NCBI RefSeq assembly: GCF_024713975.1
Contig: NC_091107.1
Coordinates: forward strand, 14,931,501 to 14,995,500
Source of the DNA: Paralichthys olivaceus
Lineage: Eukaryota > Chordata > Actinopteri > Pleuronectiformes > Paralichthyidae
DNA length: 64,000 nt
Reading direction: 5' to 3'
The notes under the pieces were generated by a model that did no database searches, was not told the origin of the DNA, and saw nothing but the letters and a program-made list of their open reading frames with translations. The position numbers and the translations under genes were made by a program. This document shows positions 1-14,200 of this stretch, piece after piece; within the stretch, counting starts at the first letter, position 1; each line of letters begins with the position of its first letter.

Positions 1-910
1 AAAGAGCTGCTCAGTGGACACAAAACTGTTTTGTCATCATCAGCATTTAGCATCTGAAGCAGTTCCACAGAAAAGAAACCTAATAGATGGAGAAGAAGAA
101 CTGAGCACCAAGGGAGGATGTTTGTTGTTTTCAACCTCAGATTGAATAATTCAACGCTAAACCTATTTTGGGTCAAAAAACAAACAAAAAAACAAAAAAG
201 GTCCTGATGTTCTACAAAATCTGTCTTCACGCATGGTTTCTGACTCTGAGAATTATAAATAATTCAAGTAAAGTGGTCAGAAAATAAACAGATAAATAAA
301 TAGAGTTGAGCTCTATGAGGAGGGTCCGTCGGTGAAGCACTTTGGTTCAGACTGAAATAGCTCACCATTAAGATGTGCTAATCAGAAAATGCTATCACGC
401 TAACAAGCCAAAACAATGAACATGGATAACGTTATGCTTGACTGTATGTTAGCCTTTAGTTCATGTGCCTGCAGATCCGCTGCTGTGAAGACAGATTTAA
501 AGATTGGACACTTCTAGTTGATACCGTTTTAGAAAATCAGAAGGATAAATCATGGACAATTGTGATTTGTGCAGCAACATACTTTAAATTCTTTTATTTT
601 TATTCTTTATTAATCAACTGAAAAAAATTAATCGAACAACAGTGTGACTTCAATACTTCCAGACACGAAAGATGAAAGGATAAAACTGTGAAGTCTGAAA
701 AGCTACAACATCAGAAAATCCAGAGCAATCTAAATCACACAATATAAGTCAGTCACTGCTGTGATCTTAATTTCAGTTTGAAAACTAAAACCCTGGGACA
801 CAATTTCCTCATAGTTTTTATTTTTAAACTCAATTTTAGCCGATTTAAGATAGAAATGTACTCACAGTTGTTTAAGTTTAACCTCGGCAACATCTAATCA
901 TTAACACTTC

Positions 911-932
911 ATGTTACATGTACATGTAACAT
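911..932. repeat. 22-bp perfect palindrome
   Basis: The two 11-base halves are exact reverse complements, centred on TGTACA (arm ATGTTACATGT). It has no spacer. Nothing around it looks like a known element. Confidence 0.7.
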
Positions 933-1374
933 CATGTTAATAGTGTGTGTGTTTTCTAAACGTGCATGTTTTAATTTGTAGTTGAATCTCTGCGTGTGTT
1001 TATCAACACAATAAAAGTAATTAAGTAAAATTTTTTGGAAGCAATCCAAGGATGCTGCTTAATCCTTTACCCATTGAAAATATGTTGACTTCAATTATTA
1101 TGTTCAGCAGAGGACTGAGCTCCTGATTATATTTCTTTAATGGCGTCTGTGGCCAAATAGCAGCTTAAAACTGAATGCTAATGAGATTGAGTAGGAGGTT
1201 CGCAAAACTATGTCCCTGCAGAGTAGTCAATTGAAAGTATATTATTATTATTATTAATATTACCAAAGTTTCCTTTTACCTGTTTTGAGAACATTGCATA
1301 TATAAAATGTCATCCTGCACTTATTGAGGTTCACTGAAAAAGAAAATTGTTGGACCAATCTAACAAAAATATTA

Positions 1375-1449
1375 AATTGGTAACACGCAAATTAATTAAG
1401 TTTGTTCAACTCAAGTTATGCTAATCAGTTAATATTTGTGTTACCAATT
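1375..1449. repeat. Inverted repeat, MITE-like
   Basis: AATTGGTAACAC (1375-1386) is matched by its exact reverse complement at 1438-1449, with an AT-rich 51-bp spacer. A further related fragment (CAGTTGGTAATAC) follows. The pattern resembles a small decayed foldback or MITE, but no target duplication was identified. Confidence 0.35.
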
Positions 1450-3060
1450 GAAATACTTTTTTCAGTTGGTAATACATTTTACAGCAAATGGAAAAACCTA
1501 CTATAAGGACAAATGATAAAGAAAACTGTCTGGATCTCACAGCTACCTGCACAATGTTTTATTAATAAACGTACAACACTTTGATCACCTCCTTATCTAG
1601 ACATGTCATGCACACATCCACAGATCAGCAGCCGTGAGCTGTGGGAGGTGTGATGATGAGATATGGGAATGAATAAAGAAGTCTGGATTAAACTGTGGGT
1701 GATCCGGCAGTCCTCTGACCCTTTAGGACAAAATACCAGTGTGACACCGCAGGAAACATCTATTTACACTCCTCATTTATTCACAACAGATTTTCCACTT
1801 ACCCTCTGTGGATTCAATCTTTACCAGGTGGCAACTATATATATTTACACTGGTGTTCTCATATAAGACAAATACAACCAGCTCAATCCAGCTGTTTGAG
1901 TGTTGAGATGAATAACACCTGTACAGTATCTGGAGAAGAAACAATTTAGATAAACTTGATAATCTGATAATCACCATCATGCAGGGTTCGTTGTCGCTAA
2001 TGCAAACTGTAGTGTGTAGTTTTGTCCTCTTGAAGGCGCTGTGTTTCAGTAGGATGCTTTGGCCCCTAAACACACCATTCACTTTGCTGACACTCAGCTT
2101 CCAAACTCTGACCCCTGAATGTCCATATAAATCCTGCTCTGCACCTTCCCCCCTCTAATAATGCTGTGAGACAGCAGCCGGCTGGTGCAGAGAAAAAGAG
2201 CTCTGCCCTGCGATGGATATGCTGAAGGTGGAGATGTTGTGTGTCAGTCACTCATAACAGCAATTGGCTATAATTACTTGGTTATAACCATGTTCAAATC
2301 ACATTATACACCCTCTTCCTTAGAAACATGAGCATGCCTATGATTTATCTAAATACATTCAGAACCTGCAGTGGGAACAGCTGCATTCTGCTATTCTACT
2401 ACCAGATACTACTGCTTGAACTCATTGCACACAGCTGATGAATTCCAACTACAAGCTATCTGGTGCAATTACAAAATAAGATTAGACTTCCAATTCATGT
2501 GACCTCTGTTTATTGATCCAGGAGGCAGAGGTACATGCAGGGGTGGTACATGGTGACCACTGTGCAGAAACGATCCTCTGTGCACTCAGGTCATTATTTC
2601 TGCACAGGAGCTGAGTCCAGCTGACCCTCATATCATCAGGCACAATTAAATGTTGGGTATATAGAGCATTATGTGCATCGCTGCTGCCCTCATCCACCTC
2701 TGAATCAGGTTTGCTCGGTCCTATTTTCTAAAGCAGCTTGGTACAGGCATATACTGAAAACTAGATGGACATTTAAAAAGAGTACATGCATCTGCCAAGG
2801 CCAAACAGTCCCCTTATGAAACCAAATTTAAATTCACTAAATCTGCATATTTATTTGGATATGCACCAAGTTACACACTTATAGATCTCAGTCCCCTAAA
2901 CATGCCTGCTTTTTGTTCCAAGTTCCTGCTTCAAGTTCCACAAATTAGCCTTTCATTTATTTAAGGAAACAAGAAAATGGTATTATCTCACAATGTATTT
3001 TAAGTGTTGTGATGTTCGAGTTATGGTTGGTTGAAGTCTAATGCTGCATTTCATCGCAAG

Positions 3061-3101
3061 TCGGAAGTCGATAATTCCCTGGCGTTTTTTCCGACTTCCG
3101 A
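3061..3101. repeat. Short hairpin-forming inverted repeat
   Basis: TCGGAAGTCG (3061-3070) and CGACTTCCGA (3092-3101) are perfect reverse complements with a 21-base loop. It is probably part of an interspersed element; no function is assigned. Confidence 0.4.
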
Positions 3102-3420
3102 TCTAATTGCATTCCAGTGCATCTGCTTTGGAAAACATGGATACCCGCAAGAAACTCATGTTTGTTTGGCTAGCCTCTGAACATCAGTGAGGACTGAGGA
3201 CCTACAGGAGCTGCCACCTTTTTGGTGATTTTTACAGAAGGCTACTTGCAGATTTATTGATGTAGGTAGCTAACAGAGATGAGAGGATTAGGCTAGACTA
3301 CATGCTCGCAAACACTTCTTTCAAACAGAAATCAACTGAATGGAAATGAAAATGCCACTTCAAAGTTGTTATAACACGTTTCACAAGACAAACACTATAT
3401 AAAAGTAAAAATTGACTTAC

Positions 3421-3804
3421 AATGTCCATTGTGTAAGATTCAGGTGAGAGGGATCTATTGGCAGAATATAAATATAAATTGAATATAAAATATCCCTAGT
3501 GATGTTTTCACTAGTGTGTTTCATTTAAATTGTACAAATTGTTGTTTGCTTCACCCTAGAATGGGTCCTTTATATTAATTATTATATTATATATATTATT
3601 TATTTGTACATCAGGAGTGAGTCCTCTCTGCGGAGACTGCCATGTTTTTTACAGTAGTCCAAACTGGACAAACTCAAAACCATTTGAGTTTTTATGACTG
3701 CAGTCTACCACAGGTTCTCCATGTTTGGAAGGGGAGCGTGAGGGGTATTCAGCTGCAACATGCAACTTCACCACTAGATGTCATAAATTCTACACACTGA
3801 ACCT
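3421..3804 (+). mobile_element. TTAA-type MITE, diverged copy 1 of 3
   Basis: This is the same family as the 321-bp elements at 34157 and 49881. It shares the internal segments TCCTCTCTG, GCCATGTTTTTTAC and CAGCTGCAACATGCAACTTC, and ends in CACACTGAACCT followed by TTAA. The left end is degenerate and the copy is longer because of AT-rich internal insertion, so it is the oldest-looking of the three. Confidence 0.65.
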
Positions 3805-6800
3805 TTAAGACATTTAAGGGTAAATGTAAAATTGTGTGCACATGCTTAAGTTTATTTATAGTATTATAACACAAAAACTCTGAACCATGCAGATTAGAAA
3901 AAATATTTCATCAACAACTAACCCACAGCTCCTCACATTATCAGCCTTTTGTAAGTAATGAAGGATTTATTATCATGAGACGCTAAGAAGACAACACACC
4001 CGTCTTATGTCAGGAAACTAACTTTACTACAGTATTTTTCCTCTTTTCTACATTGCCCTTATCAAAGCAGATGGACACACACATATACATAGAGATTTTG
4101 AGGGTATTTTTACCATCTGTCTGACACTGACAAGGTCCAAAAGGTGAATTAATCCAGTAAAATGGCAAAGCAGCCTCATAGAAAGCTGGTGGCTGAGCAG
4201 CTTTAAATCATTTCATGAGACATGAGACAGACATAAGGGTCTAGAAATCTAAATCAAACTGACTTTTGGTCTCAGCTGTCCATGTTGTGTGCTCCATATT
4301 TATCACACTTCCTCGAGTATTAACTGGGGAAAGTTCTCTTATAAAAGGAGATTAGAAAGCTGTCAGGCTGCTGCTGTCTCAGATTTTGTCAGTGTTCTCT
4401 TTGGCGACAAAATCCCTTCTGGTGAGAGCAAAGGGATCAGGGTCACTGACAGTTTAGTAGAGAGAAGAGGGTGCAGGGGAAGTGCTGCTCAGCAGTACAG
4501 CAGAAGACTGGATATTTTCAGCATCTTTGATAGATGCACAAAAACGAGCATTGAAAGAAAAGGGAATATTGGACTTAATTCAAGTGAAAGGCAGGTGGAA
4601 GACCCAGAGCAGGGGCCTGTTGAGCGTTGAGACAGAGAAGGTCAGATGGAGGCAGGAGGGCAGGATGAAATGTGGAGGTGGAGGATGTCGTGGAAAGAGA
4701 GAGAAATGAGTCAGGTGGTGGAGGAGAGGACCATATGGAGACAGGGAGAGAGGAAGGGCAGAGAGACTGTGCCAAGCGGGGAAATCACGAACGGAGAGCA
4801 AGTCGCTTGCAGAGAGCAGAATGGAGACTGACACAAATTGATGGTCCAAGACATTAAGGGGCTGCGAGCGGAGCAGGCTCCAGAGAGGAATAATCCGACG
4901 CCAATTTCATCTTTATGAATGAGTGGAGAGGCAGAGAGGGAAATATCCACGGGACACAGGAGAGGAATAATGAAATGATTATTCTGATTGTGCTGCTTAT
5001 CATTGGGATAATAATGAATCGTCTGTGGAGAGGAGGTCACACAGTACAGCTGCACATCTGACGATGATACAAGAGTGAATGTCTGTGAATGGCGAGTCAG
5101 TAATCAGTCAGTTATAATTAATTACAGATACAATGGTCAAAGTCAGAACCAGCGCAGAACAACAAACAGTGGTGCAGGGCTCACTGAGCATTACAGTGAC
5201 AGACTCACATACAGTCAGGATCTGATGTGTGGCTACAATAACAGGTTTTCAGTGAAATCTACACTGCAGTCAGATCTATAGAAATTGTGATCACGCTCCT
5301 GATTCAGAGATAAGATGCCAAAATAACCCATCCTTTATGCGGAGAGAAAAACTCCCTCGGCCAGTTGTCACCATCACTGGTCACCGTCCATACTGCTGTG
5401 GTCAAGCCATGTTTAGAGTGAGGTTGGGTCCGTTTGATGGAGTGAAAAAAAGCACCCAATCCAGAGATCATCATTTCCAGAGGCCGCAACCCTCAAATAT
5501 ACCTCCCATTTTGTGGTATGTAATGTAAGCATATGGTTGTATTTGTATGTATGGGGCGTATATAAATATGTGTAGCTTTTCATATTTTAAAACATACAAT
5601 TTCATTGATGTGAAATCCTTGTTCATATTCAGTTGTTAAAGGTGAACATGAATGTGTCAATCAAGTTTTTAATCTCACCTTGTTTCACCTCCGGCTGTTG
5701 AGCTTATTCATTTGTTTGAACCTATTTATTTGCTTTGAATTTAATTTTACATACTGTATTTATTCCTGAGGCATTTACATGAATTGTTAATTTGCAAACT
5801 TTACTGTGTTTTTATTTTGTTTTCCCTGTGTCTTGGATTATTTCGTTTATTTTCTGCACTCGGCTACTTTGTAAAAATGGTCTCTGCCTCAACGTTGATG
5901 AAGTCAAACTCAGACTCACATCTGGAAGGACTGTGTTATGGGGCATAAAGTCACTCTATAACCACCCAAACCACACAGTCCTCATTTCATCTACTTTATT
6001 GGTGAACAGAAAAGGGGGGTTACTATGGAAACTTTGGGAATTCACTGAACTTCAGACACTCTAAGATACAGCAAAGAGGAGGGATGTATAAAGTTAATTT
6101 TGGAAAATGATTATCTTAAAGCTTGCGGTTAAATATTTCATACTCCACTCTAATTAAAATGATTTGGTCTGAAGCCAGTGTATGGCTCATCTGTTTTCAC
6201 CAGCTTGCTCATCCATATTCCAGCACACACTTGTCTGTTTTAAAATAATTTGCACAGCAGGTTGGTAGCCTCTGTGTTCTGGGTCCTCTCTTTTTGTACC
6301 TCGTGTTCATTTGTTCTCTTTCTTTAATGCGGCCCAGCATATTAGCATATTATGTGTAACTCTCATAATCTAACTCAAAATGAATAACACTGCAGTGCCC
6401 CAAACCATTGCTGTGATTGCACAGTGATTTAAACCACCCATTTGCATGTTTTAATGCATGAGGAGCCAAGTGGGGTGAAATTCAAAGAAAACTGCCATAC
6501 TTTTTAAATATACAAATGTGAAGGTTTGTGGATGCTGAGTGACACCTCTGTTTCTAACTATTATCTGAGAATACATTAAACATCTGCATATCTCTGCTTG
6601 TAGGTCGCCAATGCAGGCTGTTGCTCTGTTCAGCCCAAACAGGCCAGAGCACCATAAAATCTACTAAAAATATAGATATTATATACTTTCGATGTCCGAA
6701 TGTGGAAAATGTGGTTTTATGAAAAGAAGTGGTTACTGACTCACTCATGTAACCTGTGATTATAAAATCAAATGGTATGTAACACTGTAAAAACCATTTA

Positions 6801-7182
6801 CATATATCTAATATTGAAACACCTATACAGCAGTTTATCCATTTTCTTACGGCAAATTATTTTCAGCCACTCGTTATAATAAACATCTTCAGTGGGTAAT
6901 TACTGCACTTACCTGTTATCTAAGCCCTAGTGGTGCTGCAGCCGCAGCGCTGCAGAATACAGCACAGCAGAATACAGCACAGCACAACGTGTTTCTAACT
7001 TTCACCATGAATGAGTCTATACTGGAGCAACGTGCTGCTGGGCGGCGACAGCAGGAGAGATGGTGCAGTGCTGTTTCTGCCCTTACTATAGTCTCAGAGG
7101 TGCTTAACATCATTACTGCCCTCCTGTCACCACAGCAACCGGCCTGGCAACATCCTCAGCAGTGCCTTTGTTTAGGCATTTA

Positions 7183-7186
<4 letters not shown>

Positions 7187-7212
<26 letters not shown>
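7187..7212. repeat. (CT)n microsatellite
   Basis: A run of about 13 CT units, followed by imperfect CTCA/CTCT continuation. Confidence 0.9.
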
Positions 7213-7217
<5 letters not shown>

Positions 7218-8520
7218 ACTCTCTCTGTTATCAGGTGCTTGTTGATGCAAATGTATGTCACACACAGCACAGAGTCAATCACAGCTATCCTCATGTCACT
7301 AAGGCCTCAGTGTGGCCTTTAAGTGAATGAATAACATTCATTACTCATTCATCCTATCAGACAATCAACTTTATTAACACACCTCTCCATCATGCTCTTC
7401 CTCTGGTCCCACTGTGCATTCAGTGCTCCAGCAGACGTGGCCACGTGCTGCTGCACTGGCTGAAGGTTTAATAACGCTAAAAGGTTGGTCGCCCCACACC
7501 TCTCTCTCTTCTCTCTCAGTAACCTCACTCATTACTGAAATGATCAGGTCAGCTCTCATAGCTTAAAATCTACACTGTCCCTAAGAAACAATACTGTGAG
7601 TCTCAGAAAAATCTTTCTGTAAAAAATTTTCTCAACACACTGAAGTAATCAGGGGTAGATATGAAAAACCACAACGAGTTCTTACACATACATAGTTTCA
7701 TGGTAGATTTGCTCTCAGGAGTTTTACGTCAAGGAGACGAACTAGTTAAATATCTATAATTTATCAACAGAAACTCTGTAGAGTGCACAGACATATCTCT
7801 GAGAGATGTATCATTTCTCAGCCTTGAATAAAACATGTTAAAGGAGGTTTTAAATCTGTGCGGCTGAAAGCACCTTGTCGCACTCCGTGCTGTATATACC
7901 TTTGTATTCTATAAAACACGAAAAGCCACAGTATGTCTCATGTTACAGTAACACCACACTACACACGGTGGCAGGTGGTGGAAGGTAAATAAACACATTT
8001 ACGTCATGACTACACCAGAGTGCAGCTACTTTATACTTCTGCTCTGTGATATTTTTTAAATATTATACTTTTGACTCAGTGTTGGTCATTCTTTGCAGAC
8101 AAAGATTTTATGTATACAACATACAGATCACTTCTAAAACATGATACATGTTTATAGCTTTAACCACCAGACTCTAGATACAATTACTCCACACTGAACA
8201 GCCATAACAATACAAGGCTACTATGCATCATTGTTAACAATTCAATAATAGAATAATTCATAACTTAACACACAGACCAAACTTCTCTGCACAACTAATT
8301 TTGCTGAAAAAACGTTTGTGCTTTTATCAAACTAGCATTTTTAATACTTTAAATAAGTATTGTCATATTGTGATATAGTGGTGGTGGTGTGATGTTTTTA
8401 GAATATGTAAATATGATACCATTATCCAACACTTACCTCACAACATCCTGAGAAAAGTAAAGCAGCGGCCGCAGTTATTTGTTTCTTAAACACAGCACAG
8501 TCACAATCTCTGTTTGCATA

Positions 8521-10073
8521 ATAATTTATTCACATATTTTTTTTACATACTATATATTATTATTATTATTATTATTGCTGCAGTTCAGGAGCCTTTCAAT
8601 TATTCTCTTTCAATATTCCCACAACGGGAGTCTATGTTGATACCTCTTTATATTTTTCATCTTCATGCATGCTGAGTATTACATTTCACAGGAGCAGGAT
8701 GCAAATAAATTAAACAGTCTCTTTTAAATACATGTCATAATCTATCCATTCTATTAATGCTTGAGTAACATGCCTTTTTCAAAGTCCATAGGGGAAAACA
8801 CTTTTCTGAACGTATACTCTCCATTAGAGGGTGAAGGCTTAACAAAAAGCATGTTAATAATACATATTGTTAAAGCTGGCAATCTAAGATTAATCTTCAT
8901 TACCACCCAGATCCCTGTTCCCCCATCCAAGTGAAGCCCCTCGGTACGGCACAGGGAAAAGGCTACTTGTACTTAATACATTTCATCTATGTACAGTAAC
9001 TTTGAAAAAAAAAAAAAAATATGGCACCAAATCTGCTTGTGAAAAAAAGCTTGAGATTACACATTAAAATATTTGTGATTACAACACTTGTCCTGTTAAG
9101 TTGAAAAACAAAACATTTCTTAATTCAACTCCATTAATCTCCTTAATCAGTGATCGCACTTTACAAACTAAAGTGGAAACACTGATGGCACACAGTTCTG
9201 AGAGTAAACAGCATACCTTGCAGGCGTTGGGAGCACTGCAGTGCGAAACACCATATTGAAAAGTAAATCTAACTCATCTATACAATGTGTCTCACTTTGA
9301 GCAAAGCTCCTGGGCAACATTAGAATGTAGTCAGAAGGGAAGAATATGAAGAAGAATAGTGACAACAAATACTGTAATGTGTCAAATACCAGTTTACACT
9401 GACAGTTTTACTACTGCTGTTTTTTTTGTGTTTGACTTTGTGTAAGTTTCTTAGTACTTGTTAAAAAGATGCTTGTTCGTCTGCCAAATGGCTCCACTCA
9501 AAGACTATGGACAATGAGAAATAACATTATCTTTCTCTCAGTAGCTCGGATTAGCTTAGCATTCATTTTTCGGTCTCAAAGTCAGAGATTGGCTTTTTTC
9601 CCCATACACATGCGTATGCATGCACACGCTTAAGCTCTTGCATATGCAAATATAACTAGAAACTGAGGGGATTATTTCTGACCTACAGCAAAGGCAAATA
9701 ATGAAAAAACAGATAATTCGACCTCAGACATTGTTCTTTTCATTTTAATTTGATTTCATTAAGTGTTAATTAATTGCTCAGTTGTATATGTTGGGTTCTT
9801 TGAAGGCACCTAGTGTCCCTAGGCAGAGCAGAACGCTTTGTTTCAGCACCACAGTTGCTTTTTTCGAGGAAAGTGATTCATCTCTCTTCAAGTGTCAAAG
9901 TCTTTACTTTGTAAATTGATGCCTTATCATGACCACACAGTCTGTCCGTCTGTGCTCCTGAATAATAATGCAGTGGTGAGTTTTGTGCCCTAATGGTCTG
10001 GGGTCCTGGGCCGGGGAAAAGCTCTTCTACAAAATTTAAGAGGTCCTCAAGCCCCCAGGCTGACAAGCCTCTG
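8521..10073 (-). other. Probable connexin 3'UTR
   Basis: The sequence directly follows the connexin stop codon on the minus strand and holds no other gene. A minus-strand AATAAA is at 8530-8525 (TTTATT on the plus strand) and could end a 3'UTR of about 1.5 kb. The true cleavage site cannot be fixed from sequence. A 14-base A run lies near 9005. Confidence 0.35.
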
Positions 10074-10938
10074 TCAGACGTAGGCTGACTCACTGGACTG
10101 GGTCCTGCCCAGGTTGGGGGCCTGGGACAGGTGTGAAACATCCTTCTTGCGCACTTCACAAATGGACTTCCTTCGAGCCTGCACCCCTTGCATGGCCGTC
10201 TTTATCTTCCTCCAGCCAAGGTGGTTGAGCTCAGCCAGGTTGAGCAGCACACATATGCCACTCACAGCAAACATAAAGACCAGAAACACGGTCTTTTCTG
10301 TGGGACGAGACACGTAACACTCCACCTCCTTCACACATGGGTACCGGTCACACTCAAACATCCCTGGTACGTTGAAGCCATACAGGAAGTACTGGCCGGC
10401 CAGAAAGCCAATCTCAAGCGCGTTTCGGAACACTACCTGGATGACGTAAAAACGCGAGATGCCTTCCTGCCGTCGCACTTTAGAACTCTTATGTGTTTGA
10501 GGGAGTCCTCTGGGTCCATTGGGGATCTCCTTGACCTCCAGGCAGTCATGATCCTCCTTACTGCTGTCAGGGTGCATCAGGATGCCATTGATGTTGCGAG
10601 AGTGAAGCTTGCGAGCGTGATGATCGTGATGGCGACCGTGGTGACCGTGACCATGGTGATCCATATACGGATGCAGGAGAGAATAGCTTCGGTCACGTGC
10701 CTTGGCGGACTGATGAACAGAATACGTGATGAAGCACAGGCTCGGTGTGCACACCAGGATGATCTGAAAGACCCAGTAGCGGATGTGCGAGATGGGGAAG
10801 GCCTTGTCGTAGCAGGCTTGGTTGCAGCCAGGCTGCATGGTGTTGCAGATGAACATGATTTGCTCATCTTCATACACCTTCTCCCCCACTATGCCGACTA
10901 TCAGGATCCGGAAAATCACCACCACTGTCAGCAGGATC
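10074..10938 (-). CDS. gjd1: Delta connexin (Cx34/Cx36 type), exon 2
   Basis: This encodes residues 24-311 of a gap-junction subunit. Six subunits form a hemichannel, and docked hemichannels make electrical synapses. The exon starts at an AG acceptor and continues the phase of exon 1 (residue 24 is Arg, split AG/G). Extracellular loop 1 has the C-x6-C-x3-C set (Cys55, 62, 66) and loop 2 has C-x4-C-x5-C (Cys220, 225, 231). Four membrane helices fall near residues 22-44, 76-98, 186-210 and 238-260. The C-terminus is SAYV, the Cx36-type PDZ ligand known to bind ZO-1. The cytoplasmic motifs RRQEGIS and ARRKS resemble the Cx36 kinase and calmodulin regions. The cytoplasmic loop is unusual in having nine His in fifteen residues. 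Total length is 311 aa; human GJD2 is 321. The His-rich loop points to the fish Cx34 (gjd1) group rather than gjd2, but that choice is less certain than the family. Confidence 0.93.
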
Positions 10939-11234
10939 CTACAGAGAGACAGAGGGAGAAGGAAAAGGGCAGAAGGGGAGGTGGTGAAAGGGAGAAAGAC
11001 AGAGTCAGTTAAAATCTAGCAAATGCACCGAGGTTCAGGAAATATCTGGGTCTGATTCTGACAATGTGATGATTGCCTGAGTTGTTCTGGTTCATGTAAT
11101 AAGTGATGTTGTTTTGCATGTTTGTTTGAGTGGCGGATTGTTAGATACTACTAAAGGGATCAAATAGCATTACGTTCATCTTATACTTACATATCAGAAG
11201 CAAAAAAAAGAAAACAGTTTTGTACATGTAAATC

Positions 11235-11235
<1 letters not shown>

Positions 11236-11285
<50 letters not shown>
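11236..11285. repeat. TG/TA compound microsatellite
   Basis: About six TG units run into roughly sixteen TA units with a TTTA interruption. Confidence 0.9.
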
Positions 11286-14200
11286 GAGCATGCATGATTG
11301 TGTGTGTGTTTTCATGTGTTCTCACTCAGCTGCCGTGACAAACAACACCATAGGATGGTGGAGTTGCGCTCCAGATAACACACAAGCTCACTAATCACAA
11401 AAGACTGTAACTGGAGGGGTTGTCAGACGAAAGGTGGTATCACACTCATCTTCACTGCTGAGCTAAAATGGAACATTGCATTCATGATATCAGCATGTGT
11501 GACTGCAGACACACACACGTGCTTACACAGCGACTGCTATTCACTGATTCAAGGAACAGTGTGATAAAATCAATGGGTTGTGTTTTTCCAATGAGATGCA
11601 TCCCTGCCCTTTTGTTTTATCTTATCATTAATCTCTACACTGTTGCAAAGCTATTGAATACACGTTGAACCGCTGCAGAGAACAAACTCATGTCGCCTAA
11701 AATTTGTTAAAATGGAGGCTCATCTCATATCTCCTCCTGTGAGGGTCACCGTGTGGACACCAATTACTGGTAAGAGTGGGGCGCCTTCCCGTTGAGCAGC
11801 ATTATTTCATCGCTGCAGTGATAGAAAGCTGCGTCCAGGGGCCACTGAATCTGGAGAGCAGTGCAGCTGTTAGGCTTCTGAGAGACTGGTGCGCTATAGT
11901 GTTATCTTCTGGTGTCGATCCATTGTGAGGCACTGCGGAGGAAGACTGAGGCTTTAGGACTGCGCGGTCAGCTCTTTCTAATGAGCGACGAAAGCCTGTA
12001 CATCATGGGGCTCCCCGCTATTTATGCCACAATGCAGTGGCTGTGCACGCTCCCTGCACGGAGGAGCCGATTACTGAGGACACACTTGTTTTAGGCCACC
12101 CAAGGTAACTAAAGGGACAGAGATAGATTGGACCTCGTGGATTACAACAACTGGGAAAAATGGCTGTTAGCCTTTAAGTCATGTGATGTAGGTGTTATGA
12201 ATCCTCTGCATTTTAAATATGTCCATGAAATATGTGTCTTTTTATGATTGTTTTTATCCACACATCAAATGAGACTCCATAGCACATCTTTTTATCCCGT
12301 CTACGGCCAGGTACTACAGCAATGAGTGAATTAGTGAAAGGTGAGTTTCTGCAAACGAGTGTAATCAAGGGAAAAGAGGTGGAGACACAGAGGTTGGGAG
12401 AAAAAAGTGAAAGGTCTTAAATGTGTTTTACTCCTTTGGGATTGGCAGTCCGTGAGAGCCCAGCGGAAGACTGGTAAAGAGTTAGAGCACAGGAACATGA
12501 GTTAGTGTGAAACAGACTTAAAATAGAGCAGCGCGACGCTGCAGGACTGTTTCTGCTCCACCTGCGAGAGTGTTTTTGTGTGACAAAGACAGACACAAGG
12601 ACACAGAGACAAAAGGAGAGAATCAGCCATGTGTGTGACTTGTGCAAAATGGCACACGTGTCAGGCCGTCTGTGCTCGGAGCAGCTGCTAGTAGATATGC
12701 TACACTGACTTTTATTGTGTTTGGAAAACTCTGCAGAATAAAGCTTGTCTGCACCTTTGGTCCTCCAGAAGTCAAATGCAAGTCATGTATGTTATTTGGA
12801 CGCTCAGACACTCTCTGATCCTTTGCTGTGAGCCAGATGTATCTGCCTGTATTGGTCATTTCACAGCAGTGGGTTTGACCTGAGGTTATTGATGGTTCTC
12901 TGCACCACATGGAGTCATCTGAGGCATCCTGCTGCACTGAGATAGAAATCTGTAGTCGATGCTGCACGTTTATATGCAAATATTTGTTTAAATAACAGTG
13001 GGAATATTAAAATTAGCTCATGTCTGTGAGAATCTGCGGCACTGCTGATGTTAAGCACTGTAAAGATAAAATGAAGCATTCAGCATATCCGTGTTCACTT
13101 TCTGCTGAGACTCATCCCATGCCAGGGATAATTACTACATCGTAACAGCATTAGCTAAATGTCACTAAGTCTGCTTGCAACCCACATGTCTGCATATTGC
13201 ACACGCTCAGAGATTGGGAAGGCTTTTTTTGTTCAAATGTGTTTGCTGATGTTAAATATATACATCTAATATTTTTCAGATGGGGAATTATATTATTAAT
13301 AGTTGTTATGGGAGCTCAACAAAATAAAAATAGATACCACTAAATTGGAAATATATTGTTTATGTTGTGTGCGGAGCTGTGACTTTCTCATTACAGAGTA
13401 AACACTGTTATCCCTTATCCAAACATGTACTATTCATATAATATTCATGAGGCTGCACTGGATCCAAAGATGTTGTTTTCTTCAATTTTTTTCATTTTTG
13501 TTAATGTTGTCATTTCTTTCGTTGTTTAGCACATTTTATTCTGTCCCTTCACAATCGCTTTTTCTCAGACAGGAACCCCCCAAGAATACAAAACAGAAAT
13601 AATATGACACAGGTATAATATGCACAGAAATAATCCAGATTATTTACAATTACATGTACGATTATTTTATGACATTTTATTTTGTTTAGATGTGTTTTTT
13701 GTCACTGTTGATAAAGAAAATGTTATTAATTTATAAGTTTTAAAGATGTCCTTCTAAACATGGTTTATAGTTTATGGGCATAAGTGAGACTATGTGTGAA
13801 ATGCTCACATTCACACTTCAGTTGGTTTTCTCAGCTTGTTTGAACATGATGTATAAACTCAATTATGTTATTTTTACGGAAACATGCTTGAAAACGTGTA
13901 TTCAAAATTAAATAGATATAATTCTTATCACCATGAATTCGCCGCTTTATGTCTTCACACAATGTACCTTTGACCACCTATAAGCACAAACTGTTTTGTT
14001 TGTGTGTTCATTTTATCAATGCATGAGTTGGATTGATTGGATTGGATGCAGAATAAAAGGCTGGGAGGATATTGTGGACCACAATAGATAAAGCTTTTTG
14101 CTCACTGGAATTTTCTGTTTGACGTATTGCAGTTATCACTCTGGACTTTGTTTGCTGGGCAGTTTTAGATCTTTAGAAATTTCCAAGACACTGCAAATAT

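Larger units (their letters stand above)
1..8520. other. Gene-free flank with repeats
   Basis: I see no coding exon here. Open frames are short, lack family similarity and have no convincing splice sites. The stretch is AT-rich and contains a 22-bp palindrome, small inverted repeats, a 0.4-kb MITE, a CT microsatellite and ATT trinucleotide runs (near 1241 and 8558). It lies beyond the 3' end of the minus-strand connexin gene. Confidence 0.6.

Noticed and set aside
9842-9858. RE1-like half site TTCAGCACCAC
   Set aside because: There is no second half site, so it is expected by chance in a window of this size.
10188-11012. 274-aa plus-strand open frame
   Set aside because: It is the antisense shadow of connexin exon 2, which has all family landmarks on the minus strand.
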